A DNA stretch of 64,000 bases from Emmonsiellopsis sp. PD_33. Taxonomy: Eukaryota > Ascomycota > Eurotiomycetes > Onygenales > Ajellomycetaceae. The notes under the pieces were generated by a model. That model was not told the DNA's origin. It searched no databases and was given only the letters and a program-made list of their open reading frames with translations. Below, piece by piece: positions 50,756 through 61,166 of this stretch (position 1 is its first letter; each line of letters starts with the position of its first letter). A program made the position numbers and the translations under genes. Location of the stretch: contig JANTQF010000104.1 in the NCBI GenBank assembly GCA_032988165.1, positions 43,542 to 107,541 on the forward strand. Reading direction: 5' to 3'.

Positions 50756-51073
50756 TGTGGTGGGAATCTACCATCAGATCAGATCAATTTTTTGTCAAGA
50801 TTTTCACTACCAAGTACAGCTATGAAGATGTATATTTTCTTTTTTTTGTAAGATCTCATCTGTTCATTCATGGGTTTCTCATGCATGTGTATGCTTCTTT
50901 AAGATAGATCTTTTATTTCTTTTGTGTGTTACCTTATCATTCTATTACTATATTGTTTTGTACTATAGATTGCCAATACATTCCTCTACTTCAACATTAA
51001 TATCAATTCTTTTCTTATGTTTGCTGCTGCCTTGTTCAGTGCTGCCTGATATGCATACTTCATTCCTACTTTA
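50756..51073 (+). repeat. 3' LTR of element A copy 2
   Basis: It is 318 bp, begins TGTGGTGGGAATC and ends CCTACTTTA (CA changed to TA). It is followed by the duplicated ATAG and LINE sequence. Confidence 0.9.
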
Positions 51074-51077
51074 ATAG

Positions 51078-53792
51078 ATGTGTGCATCCTACAGGAGCAG
51101 CAGAGAATATAGTTGAATGGGCTATATCTAATGAGTTAGATCTACTAAATGAGTCAAATAAGATGACATTTAAAAGAGATGGTCAGGGAGGATAATCAGT
51201 CCTTGATCTTACCTTTTTCTTAAAGAAACTTTATGAGAAATCATGTTAGTAGCTTATAGAAGATGATAGGGCCTCAGGTTCAGACCATGAAGTTATATAC
51301 TTTGATATTCAGTTAGGAATAGAGGATTTAGTTGAAAATCCTTTATTTTCTAATCAATATAACTTTGAAAAGGCTTATTGGCCTGAGGTTTTTACTCATT
51401 TAAAAGGACTAAAGGAAAAGAGAAAAGATAAACTTAACTGGGATAATTCAAATTAAATATCTGAGAAAATACTGGAGGGAAAAGCTTCCTTAATTACAGA
51501 GCTTATCCTAGAAAGTATTAAAGATAATATTTCAAAGAAGAATCTTTCTGAGCATTTCAAGGCCTGATGGACTGAGAAGATAACTCAGAAGAGAAAGGAG
51601 CTTGCTAGATCTAGGAAAAACTGAAAGAATAACTTAGTACCTATTGAGAAATATAATAGAACTAAGTCAGACTATTTTTCTATGATTAAAAAGGTAAAAA
51701 CAAGCTGCTGGAATGAATTCTTAGAGAATGCCTAAGAAAAGAATGTCTTTAAAGTCTTTAATTATACTAAAAATAAAGGTGTAGCTAAGATTCCAACTCT
51801 TAATTATAATTATGAGGAGAAGGATATTAAGGCTGTTACATTTAAAGATAAATATCAGGCATTTATGAGAGTTTTATTTCAGAAGCCTCCTGAATCAGAG
51901 AGTTATACCCCCTTAGATGAATATTAAGAGGACTTGGAGAAGTAAGAGTGGCCAGTTTTATCTCAAGATGAGTTAGAAATAGCTATATATTCTAGTTCTA
52001 CTAAAACTGCTGCTGGTCCTGATACTATTAATCATTTGATTATTCAGAAGGTTTATCTAGAGTTAAAAGATGAACTATTTGAGTTATTTAAAAGATTATT
52101 AGAGACTGAATATTACCTACTTTGCTGGAGAGAAGCTACTGGGATTATACTGGCAAAATCAAATAGAAAAGCTTCAATTTCCAAGTCTTATAGAGTTATA
52201 TCTCTACTGAATTACCTAGGAAAGATACTAGAAAAGATAGTAGCAACTAGACTATCTTATCTAGCTACTACTACTGATCTTTTATATGAGGATCAGATGG
52301 GTAGTAGAAGGCAGAATTCAGCTATAGATGCAGCTCTATCAGTTGTACATGATATTCAACTTGCAAAGCATGAAGGGCTGGTTTCCTCAGCTGCTTTTAT
52401 AGATATAAAAAGTGCTTTTGACCATGTTTCATTGAATAAACTTGTGAAAATCTTTCAAGATTTAGGGCTACCAAAGGCTTTAATATATTGAATTATCTAT
52501 TTTATGTCTGAAAGAACCATTCAACTTCTCTTTGATGATTAAAGATAAGATAAGACAGCCTTTAAGATAGGAGTTTCTCAGGGATCTCCAGTTTCTCCTA
52601 TTCTATTTGCTATATATGCTACTGTTCTATTTAAGAATAGGAGAATAGTTATAGTAAGAATACCTAGCTATGTTGATGATTTAGACTTGATTATAAGTTC
52701 TCATTCTATAGAAAATAACTGTAGAGTTATAGAGGAAGTTGCTCAGGAGGTTTTTCAAAGGGGAGATGAAAATTTAATTCAGTTTGATATGGATAAGACT
52801 GAATTGATTCATTTCTATCCTAAACCTAGAGAGAAGAACTACTCTATTACATTATTAGGAAGAGAAATCAAGCCTAAAGAGTCAGTTAGGTGGCTAGGGG
52901 TCTGGTTGGATTTAAAGTTAACCTTTAAATCTCATATTAAAATCAGACTGGCACAGGCAGAGAAGATACTGAGTAATATACTTAGACTTTCTAATACTAA
53001 GAGAGGCTTATCTTTTCAGGCTATAAGACAGCTTTATATAGCCTGCATAGCCTCAGTATCTGATTTTGCAGTCCAGATTTAATGAAAGAATCAAAAGAAT
53101 TATCTTAGTTGATTTCAAAAACTTCAGAACCAGGCTTTAAGAAGGATTCTAGAAGCTTTTAAGACTTCTTCATATAAAGCTATGGAGATTGAAGCTTCTA
53201 TTCCACCTTCTAAGATAAGACTGGAGAAGGCATGTATGAGTTATACTTTAAGAATAATAAAAATGAGCTTGAGACATTCAATTATAAAGAGAGTTTCCTC
53301 ATCTTATCTATCATATAACTCAGGGAATGAGTTAGATTGGGATAAATATGAAGATTGGAATGAAAACTCAGAGAATTCATTAAAGCTAGTGCCTTCCCAG
53401 CTTTATAGAATATGTTCTATGGTTAAAGGATGCTTTGGAAGTCTAAATATAGAAGGTATTCAACATGAGAGGTTATATCCTTGGAGAAAAACTCTGTAAA
53501 ATCTAATTGATATTAATATTAGTATTTTATTAAAAGAGGAAGAGAAAGAAATGCATCTTAAAAAACTGAAGAGAATTAATAAAGATAGAGCTTTATTAAT
53601 ATATTCAGATGGTTTAAAAAGTGAACAGGGTGATATAAGAGCTGATTTAGCTTTCAAACATCCTAAATTAAACTCTGAGTATACTTTAGACTCCTGGAAC
53701 CTAGAAAGGGAGTGTAAAGTCTTTAATGCAGAGCTTTATACAATTCAAAAGGCCTTTCTTCTGGCAGGAAAAAGGATCAGAGAAGATACTAC
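51078..53792 (+). pseudogene. LINE ORF2, endonuclease end to RNase H start, copy 3
   Basis: This continues ORF2 from 34112 in one frame. It shows SGSDHEVIYFD of the endonuclease (51270-51310) and the RT at about 52000-53080 with FIDIKSAFDHVS, GVSQGSPVSPILF (52566) and catalytic YVDD (near 52672). RNase H starts with LLIYSDGLKSEQGD (53590) and FNAELYTIQKA (53725). The RNase H is cut by element A copy 3 at 53792 before its last catalytic Asp. Around ten stops interrupt the frame. Compared with copy 2 it retains several residues, and vice versa, so the two copies decayed independently. Confidence 0.9.
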
Positions 53793-54111
53793 TGTGGTGG
53801 GGATCCACTGTCGGGTCGGATTAATTTTTCGCTGAGGCTTTTCACTGCCAAGCACAGCCATGAAGATAGATATTTTCCTTTTGTTGCAAGACTTCATCTG
53901 TTTGTTCATGGATTTCTCATGCATGTGTGTGCTTCTTTGAGATAGATCTTTTATTTCTTTTGTGTGTTGCCTTATCATTCTATTACTGTGTTGTTTTGTA
54001 CTATAGATTGCCAATACATTCCTCTACTTCAACATCAATATCAATTTTTTTCTTGTGTTTGCTGCTGCCCTGTTCAGTGCTGCCTGATGTGCACACCCTG
54101 TCCCTGCTTCA
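53793..54111 (+). repeat. 5' LTR of element A copy 3 (with surviving CpGs)
   Basis: It is 319 bp, begins TGTGGTGGGGATCCACTG and ends TCCCTGCTTCA. CpGs survive at 53812, 53817 and 53830; in copies 1 and 2 the same positions read TG or CA. Confidence 0.92.
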
Positions 54112-54542
54112 TTAGTGCACATGATTGGAAATCATGAATGAATGAACAGATGGCAGCATTGATACAGATGACTATGCTGAGTTTCTTTCCCCTTTTCCCT
54201 TTTCTTTTGTTGAGTGTGCTGCTCAACATAATTCTCTTATTTCAATTTGTGATAGGCCCATTTGGTTGGAGTGGGCCCACAGCCTTGTGGCTGTGCCAAT
54301 GGCAATACTACTAGAAGAAAACTTTGAAGAATGGACTCACTGAACTATTGAATCCATCAAGCCATTCCTCAACAAATGCAGACTCCAGTGAGAAGAAAAA
54401 TCTGCAGCAGATCTTGTAGTTCCTTCTCTTCCTTGAGTTCCTGAATCTCTACCTGCAAAAAGATACAGATATTATCACCATTGTTAACCTGTTTCTCATC
54501 TGTGAATATGAACTGCTTGTCTATTCATTTCTCCATTAATAT
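54112..54542 (+). other. Leader between LTR and first Met of gag, element A copy 3
   Basis: This holds the primer-binding region (TTAGTGCACATGATTGG) and a pyrimidine tract. The gag frame stays largely open through about 54250-54540, so part of this may code for the gag N-terminus. Confidence 0.5.
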
Positions 54543-57113
54543 ATGTCTCCTAAACATGCTCAGTTGGATTTCATTGCACATTATCATACTCAGTCAGAAA
54601 AAGCACCAGCTCTGCTGCTAAAAATCAAGATCAACAGTGAGAAGATGTTCAGCTCTGCTAATTCCTCCTCAGGCCTGCCAATGCCTAGCAGTGTCTTGCC
54701 TTCTGAAAGCAGAATGGTTTATTAGTGACTTGTCATGCCCATGCTGGTTCCTGAATCCCTTGGAGCCCTCTTTTTTGATGGGAAAGATGTTACTCAGTTC
54801 ATCAATCAGTTTGATGCTGTGCTGAAGCTGCACCATGTTCCTGAGGATGAAGCCTTGGCTGTGTTGTGCAACTATTACTCTATGGAACTGCAGGGCTATG
54901 TGGATTGGTTGGTGAAGGACCTGCAAATCTGGACCAAAGTCAAAGTAAGGTTGGTGTCAGAGTTCTGGTAGGATGATGCTTATCAGCAAATGTACAACTA
55001 GATCTACCTGAATGCCTTGTCTAGTTTCAAATGATCTTTCAGCTGAGACATTCTCACTTTCTGCTGCCAATTCTGTGTCATTGCTGAGCTGCTGATCAGC
55101 TGGAATGAAATCCAGAAATCTCTTACCTACCAGTTGTTCTTATGAGGCCTGCCTGATGGGGTCTGTGAGAAGGCTTTTTGCAAGGCTAGGTTTGACCAAA
55201 ACAACCCATCTGAGTGGAAGATTTTGAAGGTCTGTGAAGCTACAGTAGAATCTCAGGAAGTTAAGGAAAAGATGGCCTGGATGATCACACCTGATCTGGG
55301 TTCCCATATGATGCTGCTCACTCAGCTGCCTCCTGCTTAGCCTATCTTCAATCTGCCTACCCTAGCTGTGCTGAGACCTCAAGTGGCCTCTTCTGTACTA
55401 CCTGCTTCTTCTGATTCAGCTCCAAGGAATTCAAATGACAGCTTGCTTGAATCTCTCATCAATTGGATGGATGCACTGTCACTAGCTATTACAGAATTTC
55501 AGCAGCAAGGGAATATGCAACAACCAGTGGTGATGCCATGCATCCTCACCAACCAGGGATCTATCAATCCTGCTTGAGATCTCACAAATGTTTCCTATTA
55601 TGAGATGCAGCATGGCCCTGGTGGTCCATATCAACCTAGGTCTGGAAGCATGTTGCAATATGATTGCCCTCCTTGTACTTGTTGGGGCTGTGGCAACTTG
55701 TCTCATATGCTCCCTCAGTGCCTCCAAATTGGTGAGCTGATTGACCAAGAAAAGATTCATTGAAATAGAATGGGTGAATACTTTAACAGACATGTGATGC
55801 AGTGTGACCTAAAGATCAATGTGAATTAGTATGAACCACACATCATCATCATTGAGTATGCCCTTGAGTAGAGATCTGCACCTCCCATCATCCCATCAGC
55901 AGCAAAACTCTGCAATGATGGTAGCATCCTTGTTTCCTCTGATGGTAGCTTATTACCTGCAGTCAATTTTATTAGCATATGTGATGTTGGGTTTGAAAGT
56001 GGTGCAGAAGAGGGCAACTTGGACAGTGAGGTGGAAGAGGTTGCTAGTATGATGGCTGCTCAGGCTGCTGCTGGAAATAGTAAGGATAAAGAGTTAGCTG
56101 CTGATAAGAATTGATCTACACTCTCTAGCTGGATTAAAAAGGAGAAAGCCCTATCTTCCACTCATTCTTGAAGGGCTGGTCACTATTCAGATGGCTCCCA
56201 AAAATTGGTTTCATTTGCTGAGGACATCATCTTGCCTTTGCCTGATCCCAATGAATCATAGACCCTTCTTGATGGCCAACTACAGGAAGAAATACCAACC
56301 CAGCTGATTGATAAAGCTGTGCCTGATGCTGAGATGGCCAAAGCATCTGAGATCCAGAAGAAAACCATCCTCTGCTGTCCCAGAAAGCCTAAGGGGCTGA
56401 AACTATCCACTAAAATGAGGGACAAGGAGAACTGTGCTGTTGTGACCCAGACAGTCTTTGAGAAAATCATATGTTAAGAGATCACTGGAATTCAGCTTAA
56501 GGATATTATAGCCTACTCTGCCCAGCTGCAGCAGATGTTCTTCCAGAATCTTCTGGCTGAAGTTCAATAACATATGATTGAGGAAGAATCTGCCAGAGTC
56601 TCCTTTATTCAGCCCTCCCACCATGTCTTGGAATATGAACCCTGATGGAACCTGGTATCCATTGGCCATATCAAGTTTTCTGTAGGTATTGGAAAAGGGT
56701 GGACTGAGGTCATATTTGACAGTGGGGCAGAAATCAACTGCATGGTGAAGAGCATTACCTTGAGTCTTGACCTGATCATCCAGAAAGATGCTCTCAAGCT
56801 GATCCTCAGTGCTGATGGTCAGCACAGTGGTATCATTGGAATCTATAAGGATGTTCTGGTTTGTGTTGGATCTATATCTGTGCCTCAAACCTTCTTCATT
56901 CTGGAGTGTGGTTCCTATGAGTGCATTCTAGGCTGTCTCTATGAAAATGTGACTTGGTTAGTGCAACAGACAGATAATGTGGGTGGTGTCACTGTCATGG
57001 TTTTTGACCCAGATGATGAAACTAATTAGGTCTCCTTCCTTAGCTATTCTCCAGGGGACTATGGTGACAGGCAGCTGGATGATCTTTGTGGCAAGTATCA
57101 GTCTTTAAACTAG
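54543..57113 (+). pseudogene. gag-protease of element A copy 3
   Basis: Gag builds the particle and the protease matures it. The frame of 856 codons ends at a TAG at 57111-57113 that is shared by all copies. It contains a capsid-like block (FFDGKDVTQFINQFDAVLKL, residues about 79-98), a CCHC zinc knuckle at 55680-55721 (CWGCGNLSHMLPQC, fully intact), an acidic region, and a retropepsin with the active site DSGAEINCM (Asp codon at 56718, about residue 726). The protease also has the flap-side GIYKDVLVCVGSISVPQ and the closing ECILG. The protease residues are all present, unlike in copies 1 and 2. About 15 stops, mainly TGA and TAG, still interrupt the frame. The start is uncertain. Confidence 0.88.
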
Positions 57114-57394
57114 AGGTGCTGAGTCTGACTGATCTTTACAATGGTGATGGTGAGTAAAGAGATGAAGTCAGAGTCAGTAACATCAGTGTGGTGGATGGTG
57201 GGGTAGAGATTCTGCTGTGTAAGAGTGGTGAGAGGGAATCCAGCCAATCATGATTTTCTGGTCTGGGGCTGACAAATACCTCCAGTCAATCAGAGGTTGC
57301 CATTTAATTGCCTCAGAAATCTCTACTGTATGTTCCTGCCATTCTGTAACAGTGCTTTCAGCTATCCTTGCATGCTACATTTCCTTTCTTGCAG
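57114..57394 (+). other. Spacer between gag-protease and pol: candidate intron and CCAAT module
   Basis: GTGAGT at 57150 and a pyrimidine tract ending TTTCTTGCAG at 57394 bound a 245-bp segment whose removal would join the gag-protease frame to the pol frame. The same 245-bp distance separates the equivalent sites in copy 1 (17915-18159). A module with CCAATCA-type boxes lies at about 57237-57303 and resembles the one after the third frame. Confidence 0.5.
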
Positions 57395-60300
57395 TGCTCT
57401 GTCTCTGAAATTCATTGAGTTTGTAGCATTCAACTGCATGACCTTCCTCTCTATGATTCCACTGAGCCTTCTCCTTGATCTTATCACCTGATTGTCACCA
57501 CACTGTACAAGTGAAAAGTGAACAAGATTCAGCCTCTCAATATGCTAGTGACAGATGGAGGGACACCTGGTGGGACAGATCAATGGAGAGAGATTTATCA
57601 GAAATGATATTAAGATAACATCAAACCTGTAAAGGATCTACCTTTGCCTTACAACCACTTAATCACATCTTGTTTCTTGGATTGTCAGTGTGGCTCTTGC
57701 CTCATGCCAGACAGGATAGAAAAGCTTCAAATCAGATCTATTTTGATGCCCTAAGAATATGAGCTGCTGATTGAGATCTTGCTCAGGCAGGAGAAGGCAT
57801 TAGCATGGAGCTTCAGTAATTGCAGGAAACTGGCTGAGGAAGTCTCTCTGCCAATCAAGATTCATGCTGTTGAGTATGAAGCATGGCAGGCTCCTAAGTT
57901 TCCTATTCCTTGAAAATTGCTGCTGACAGTCATAAATATGCTTTGCAAGTGAGTTGATTCTGATGTCTTTGAACATTGCTATAGTTCATATTGGAATAAA
58001 TGGTTCCTCATCAAGAAGAAGGAGTCTGGGAAATACTGAATTGTCAATGCCTGTATGGATATGAATGCTGTTACAGTTCAAAATGCCTATATTCCTCTCA
58101 GTGCTGATGCTTTTGCAGAAGATTTTACTGGGCAAGTCATCACCAGTATGATGGATTTCTTTTCTGGATACAATCAGATCACTTTGCATGAGGATAGCTG
58201 TGACATGACTGCCTTTCAAACCCTAATCAGCCTTCTTCACCAGATAATATTACCACAGGATGCCACAAATTCTATTGCTGCCTTCTGCTGAGTCATGGCT
58301 CACATTCTCTGTTCAAACATTCCCCACCAGGCAGATAATTTCATGGATGACATTAGTGTGAAAGGTCTGTGATCTCAGTACAACAACAAGGAGGTCATGC
58401 CAGGAATTTGCTGGTTTGTTTTAGAGCATCTTCAAAACCTGGATCAGACCCTGGTCAGCATCAAGCTCTTGAACACATGCATCCAGGTTGCAAAATCTGA
58501 GTTTAGCTGCTCTGGTATGATTCTTGTTGGATACATCATCAATGCTGACAGGTGCTACCCTGAGGCCACCAAAATTGTCAAAATCATTGAGTGGCCTGAA
58601 CTGACTGAGATTACTGGGGCCCATGCCTTCATTAGCATTTATATGTATTATTGCATCTGGATTTCAAACTTTGCCCTCATTTCCAACCCAATCTATGTGC
58701 TGTTCAAGAAAAACACCTTTTTCATCTGGAGACCCAAGTAATTGAATGTCATGTTGGTTCTGAAGACAGCACTGATGACTACTCCTGCTCTGCACTGTAT
58801 TGATTATTCTGATGATACTGGGGATATTATGGTTGCAACTGATGCCAGCAAGTATGGCTGGGGAGGAACACTGAGCTAGTGAGATGTTGGGAATAGAAAG
58901 CTTCATCCCTGTTGATATGAAAGTGGGATTTGGAGCCCAGCAGAAGTGAAGTATGACACAGGAAAATAAGAATGCTAAGCTGTCCTCAAAATGTTAAAGA
59001 AATGCTAATATTACCTGTATGATGTTTACTTCATTCTCAAAACTGACACAAAAATCTTAGTCATTCAGCTCAACTAAATGGCCACTGATCTTCCTGGCAC
59101 TCTGGTAACTAACTAGCTCATCTGGATTTAGATATTCAATTTTGATGTTCATCATGTTTCTGGGCAGATTCATAGTGCTGCCAATGGCCTTTCTCAATGG
59201 CTGCCTGCTGATGGCAAGGTGCTTGAGGATCAGGACATTGATGAATTCATTGAGGCAGAGCTTAATTGTGTCAGTGTGGCTTCTGCCACTATCCCTGACT
59301 TTGATGTTTCTGATGATGCTGACAGTGAAGAATCCTGTGTTCTTTCACCATTCTATTCTGACTGCAGTGAATTAATTGCCAAATATCTCATGACCTTGAA
59401 GTGGCTCAATGATATTCCTTGCAAGGTTTTCCCAAAATAGTGCAAGTATGCACTAAACTATGTTGTGCATGGGCAACATCTATTTCACCAGTCAGACAAA
59501 GGGATTCTGCTGAGGTGTGTGATAGATGATCTGGATGAGCAGAAGGAAATCATTGCTTGAATGCATGATGAGTCAGGCCATAAAGGCTGTGAGGCAACTA
59601 ATTATAAGGTCTCTCAGTGATATTAGTGGGAAGGCCTATTCACTGATGTCAAGGCATATTGCAAGAGATACTGTGAGTGCCAGTTCTGGGAAAGCAACTA
59701 TCTTGAAGAGCTGCTGTATCCAACTCACTGCAACTATCTGTAGGATAAGTGGTGTATTGATGTTGTCAAGTTTCTGAAGAATTGGGAGAAATTGTGTGCA
59801 GTTATTACTTGGAATGACCTCACTGACTGGGTCAAAGGTTGGCCCCTCACACATGCAAAAGCAGAACATGTGGCCCAGTTCATTTACAAGGATATTATAT
59901 GCTAACATGGCTGTTTCTGAGAAATGGTGTGCAATGGTGGGCTGGAAAATCAGAAGTGGATTAAGATTCTCACTGCTAAGTATTATGTCAAGCAGATAAT
60001 GATTTTGCCATACAATGTGAAAGTGAATGGCATGGTTGAATATGACTATCACTCTATTTCAGATGTGCTGGCAAAGCTCACTATAGATGGGAGGAATTGG
60101 GTTAATCATTTCCACTTAGTATTGTGGGCAGATCATGTCTCCATTTAATAATCAACAGGTGAAATGCCATTTCATCTGCAATATGATTATGATGCTATCC
60201 TCTCTGTTGAGCTTGAGGTTCTAACATGGCAAATACTTCCATGGCACACTGTTCACTCTCATGCCAACTTGATATACATGCAGATTTGACAGTTGGAGAG

Positions 60301-60697
60301 GTGGGATGAGGATCTGGAGGAGGCAGCCTTTCATCTGCAGTGTGCATGAGAGAAAAATTGGAATCTATTTGATGAGATCAAGAGGTTAGTGCATAATTCA
60401 GTTCAGGTGGAAGATCTCATCCTTCTGCATGACATCAAAATAGAAACATCCTATTCTGTCAAACTTAACTTCCAATGGTTGGGTCCATATCATGTGTGGG
60501 AAGTAAACCATGAGAAGGGCACTTACCACCTTGAAGAGCTGGATGGCACACTGTTCCACAACATCACTATAGGTAACTAGATAAAGAAATTTTACCTTTG
60601 CAACAACTAAATGCTGGCAGTGTTGGATAATGCAGATCTGGTGGAGGATAGTGGTGAGAAGAAAGAAGATGTGGGTGGGGGAGAGGATGCTTTGTAG
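57395..60697 (+). pseudogene. pol (RT, RNase H, integrase) of element A copy 3
   Basis: This is the 3,303-nt pol frame. The RT (about residues 150-450) has NACMDMNAVTVQNAYIP, FAEDFTGQVI and the intact catalytic box FMDD at 58340-58351. RNase H shows VATDASKYGWGG near 58835. Integrase has a zinc block HDESGHKG with later paired cysteines, a core with WCIDVV for the first Asp, CNGGLENQK where the second Asp has become Asn (copy 1 keeps Asp), and VNGMVEYDYHSISDVL for the Glu. A GPY/F-like segment NFQWLGPYHV follows, then an acidic tail to the TAG at 60695. A TAA at about 60610 is common to all copies and may be the real stop. No chromodomain is visible. Confidence 0.9.
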
Positions 60698-61166
60698 TCT
60701 CTGATTCCTCATGATAAAAGTTTTATGGTCATTATCTGACTGCCATGTTTATTTCTGACTGCCACATTCATTTTCTTATTCCATTCATTCTTTCTTTATT
60801 TCCTTTGTTTGGCTGTATCCACTCATCAGTTTATTTCCTTTATTAGTCATCTCTTTGTGGCTCAAATGCCAGCATGAGCAGCATGCCAGGAGCTGAATGC
60901 ATCTTTACATTTCTTTGCAGTTTTCTTTGTTTCTTTCATTTTATAGTCATCAAAATGGTGGTATGCCTCTCTCACTCTCTCATTTTGCTGGCTGCAGCCA
61001 CCTTTGCACCTTGTGTTTGAAAAGTCATAAGAGTGTGCTCTGCCCCACATTTTCCTTCACTTCTTCCTCATCATTATTATAGATATCTCAATCTTGCCTT
61101 CAAACCAACTTACATGATGTACAACAACATCATATCTATAATTTCCCTCACTTCCTTCCTGCAAAA
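60698..61166 (+). other. Spacer between pol and the third frame, element A copy 3
   Basis: This is 469 bp here, 436 bp in copy 1 and 449 bp in copy 2; unlike the coding parts its length varies. It is rich in T/C tracts and has CTTTGCAG and similar sites, so a promoter or an intron end for the third gene is possible. No frame is conserved. Confidence 0.5.

Larger units (their letters stand above)
34117..51073 (+). mobile_element. Ty3/gypsy element A, copy 2 (complete, split by element B copy 2)
   Basis: This complete element A is about 11,353 bp once the 5,599-bp B insertion and its 5-bp duplication are removed. LTRs of 318 bp lie at 34117-34434 and 50756-51073. ATAG is duplicated at 34113-34116 and 51074-51077. 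It sits in the endonuclease region of LINE copy 3, only a few dozen bases from the equivalent site used by copy 1 in LINE copy 2. It is the most degraded of the three A copies: many TpG and CpA sites retained in copy 3 have become TpA. Confidence 0.9.
30797..53792 (+). mobile_element. Tad1-like LINE copy 3, plus strand, split by element A copies 2 and 3
   Basis: This LINE lies in the opposite direction to copy 2. Parts in the window: 5' UTR and ORF1 at about 30797-33562, ORF2 start at 33608-34116, then after element A copy 2 the rest of ORF2 at 51078-53792, where element A copy 3 interrupts it. Its 3' end is beyond the window. The exact 5' end is either about 30797 (if the 150 bp shared with copy 2 belong to the LINE) or about 30950 (where similarity with copy 1 starts). 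Confidence 0.85.

Noticed and set aside
53745..54014. Minus frames over the LINE/LTR junction and the LTR of element A copy 3
   Set aside because: They span an insertion boundary, so cannot be an inherited gene; no motif.
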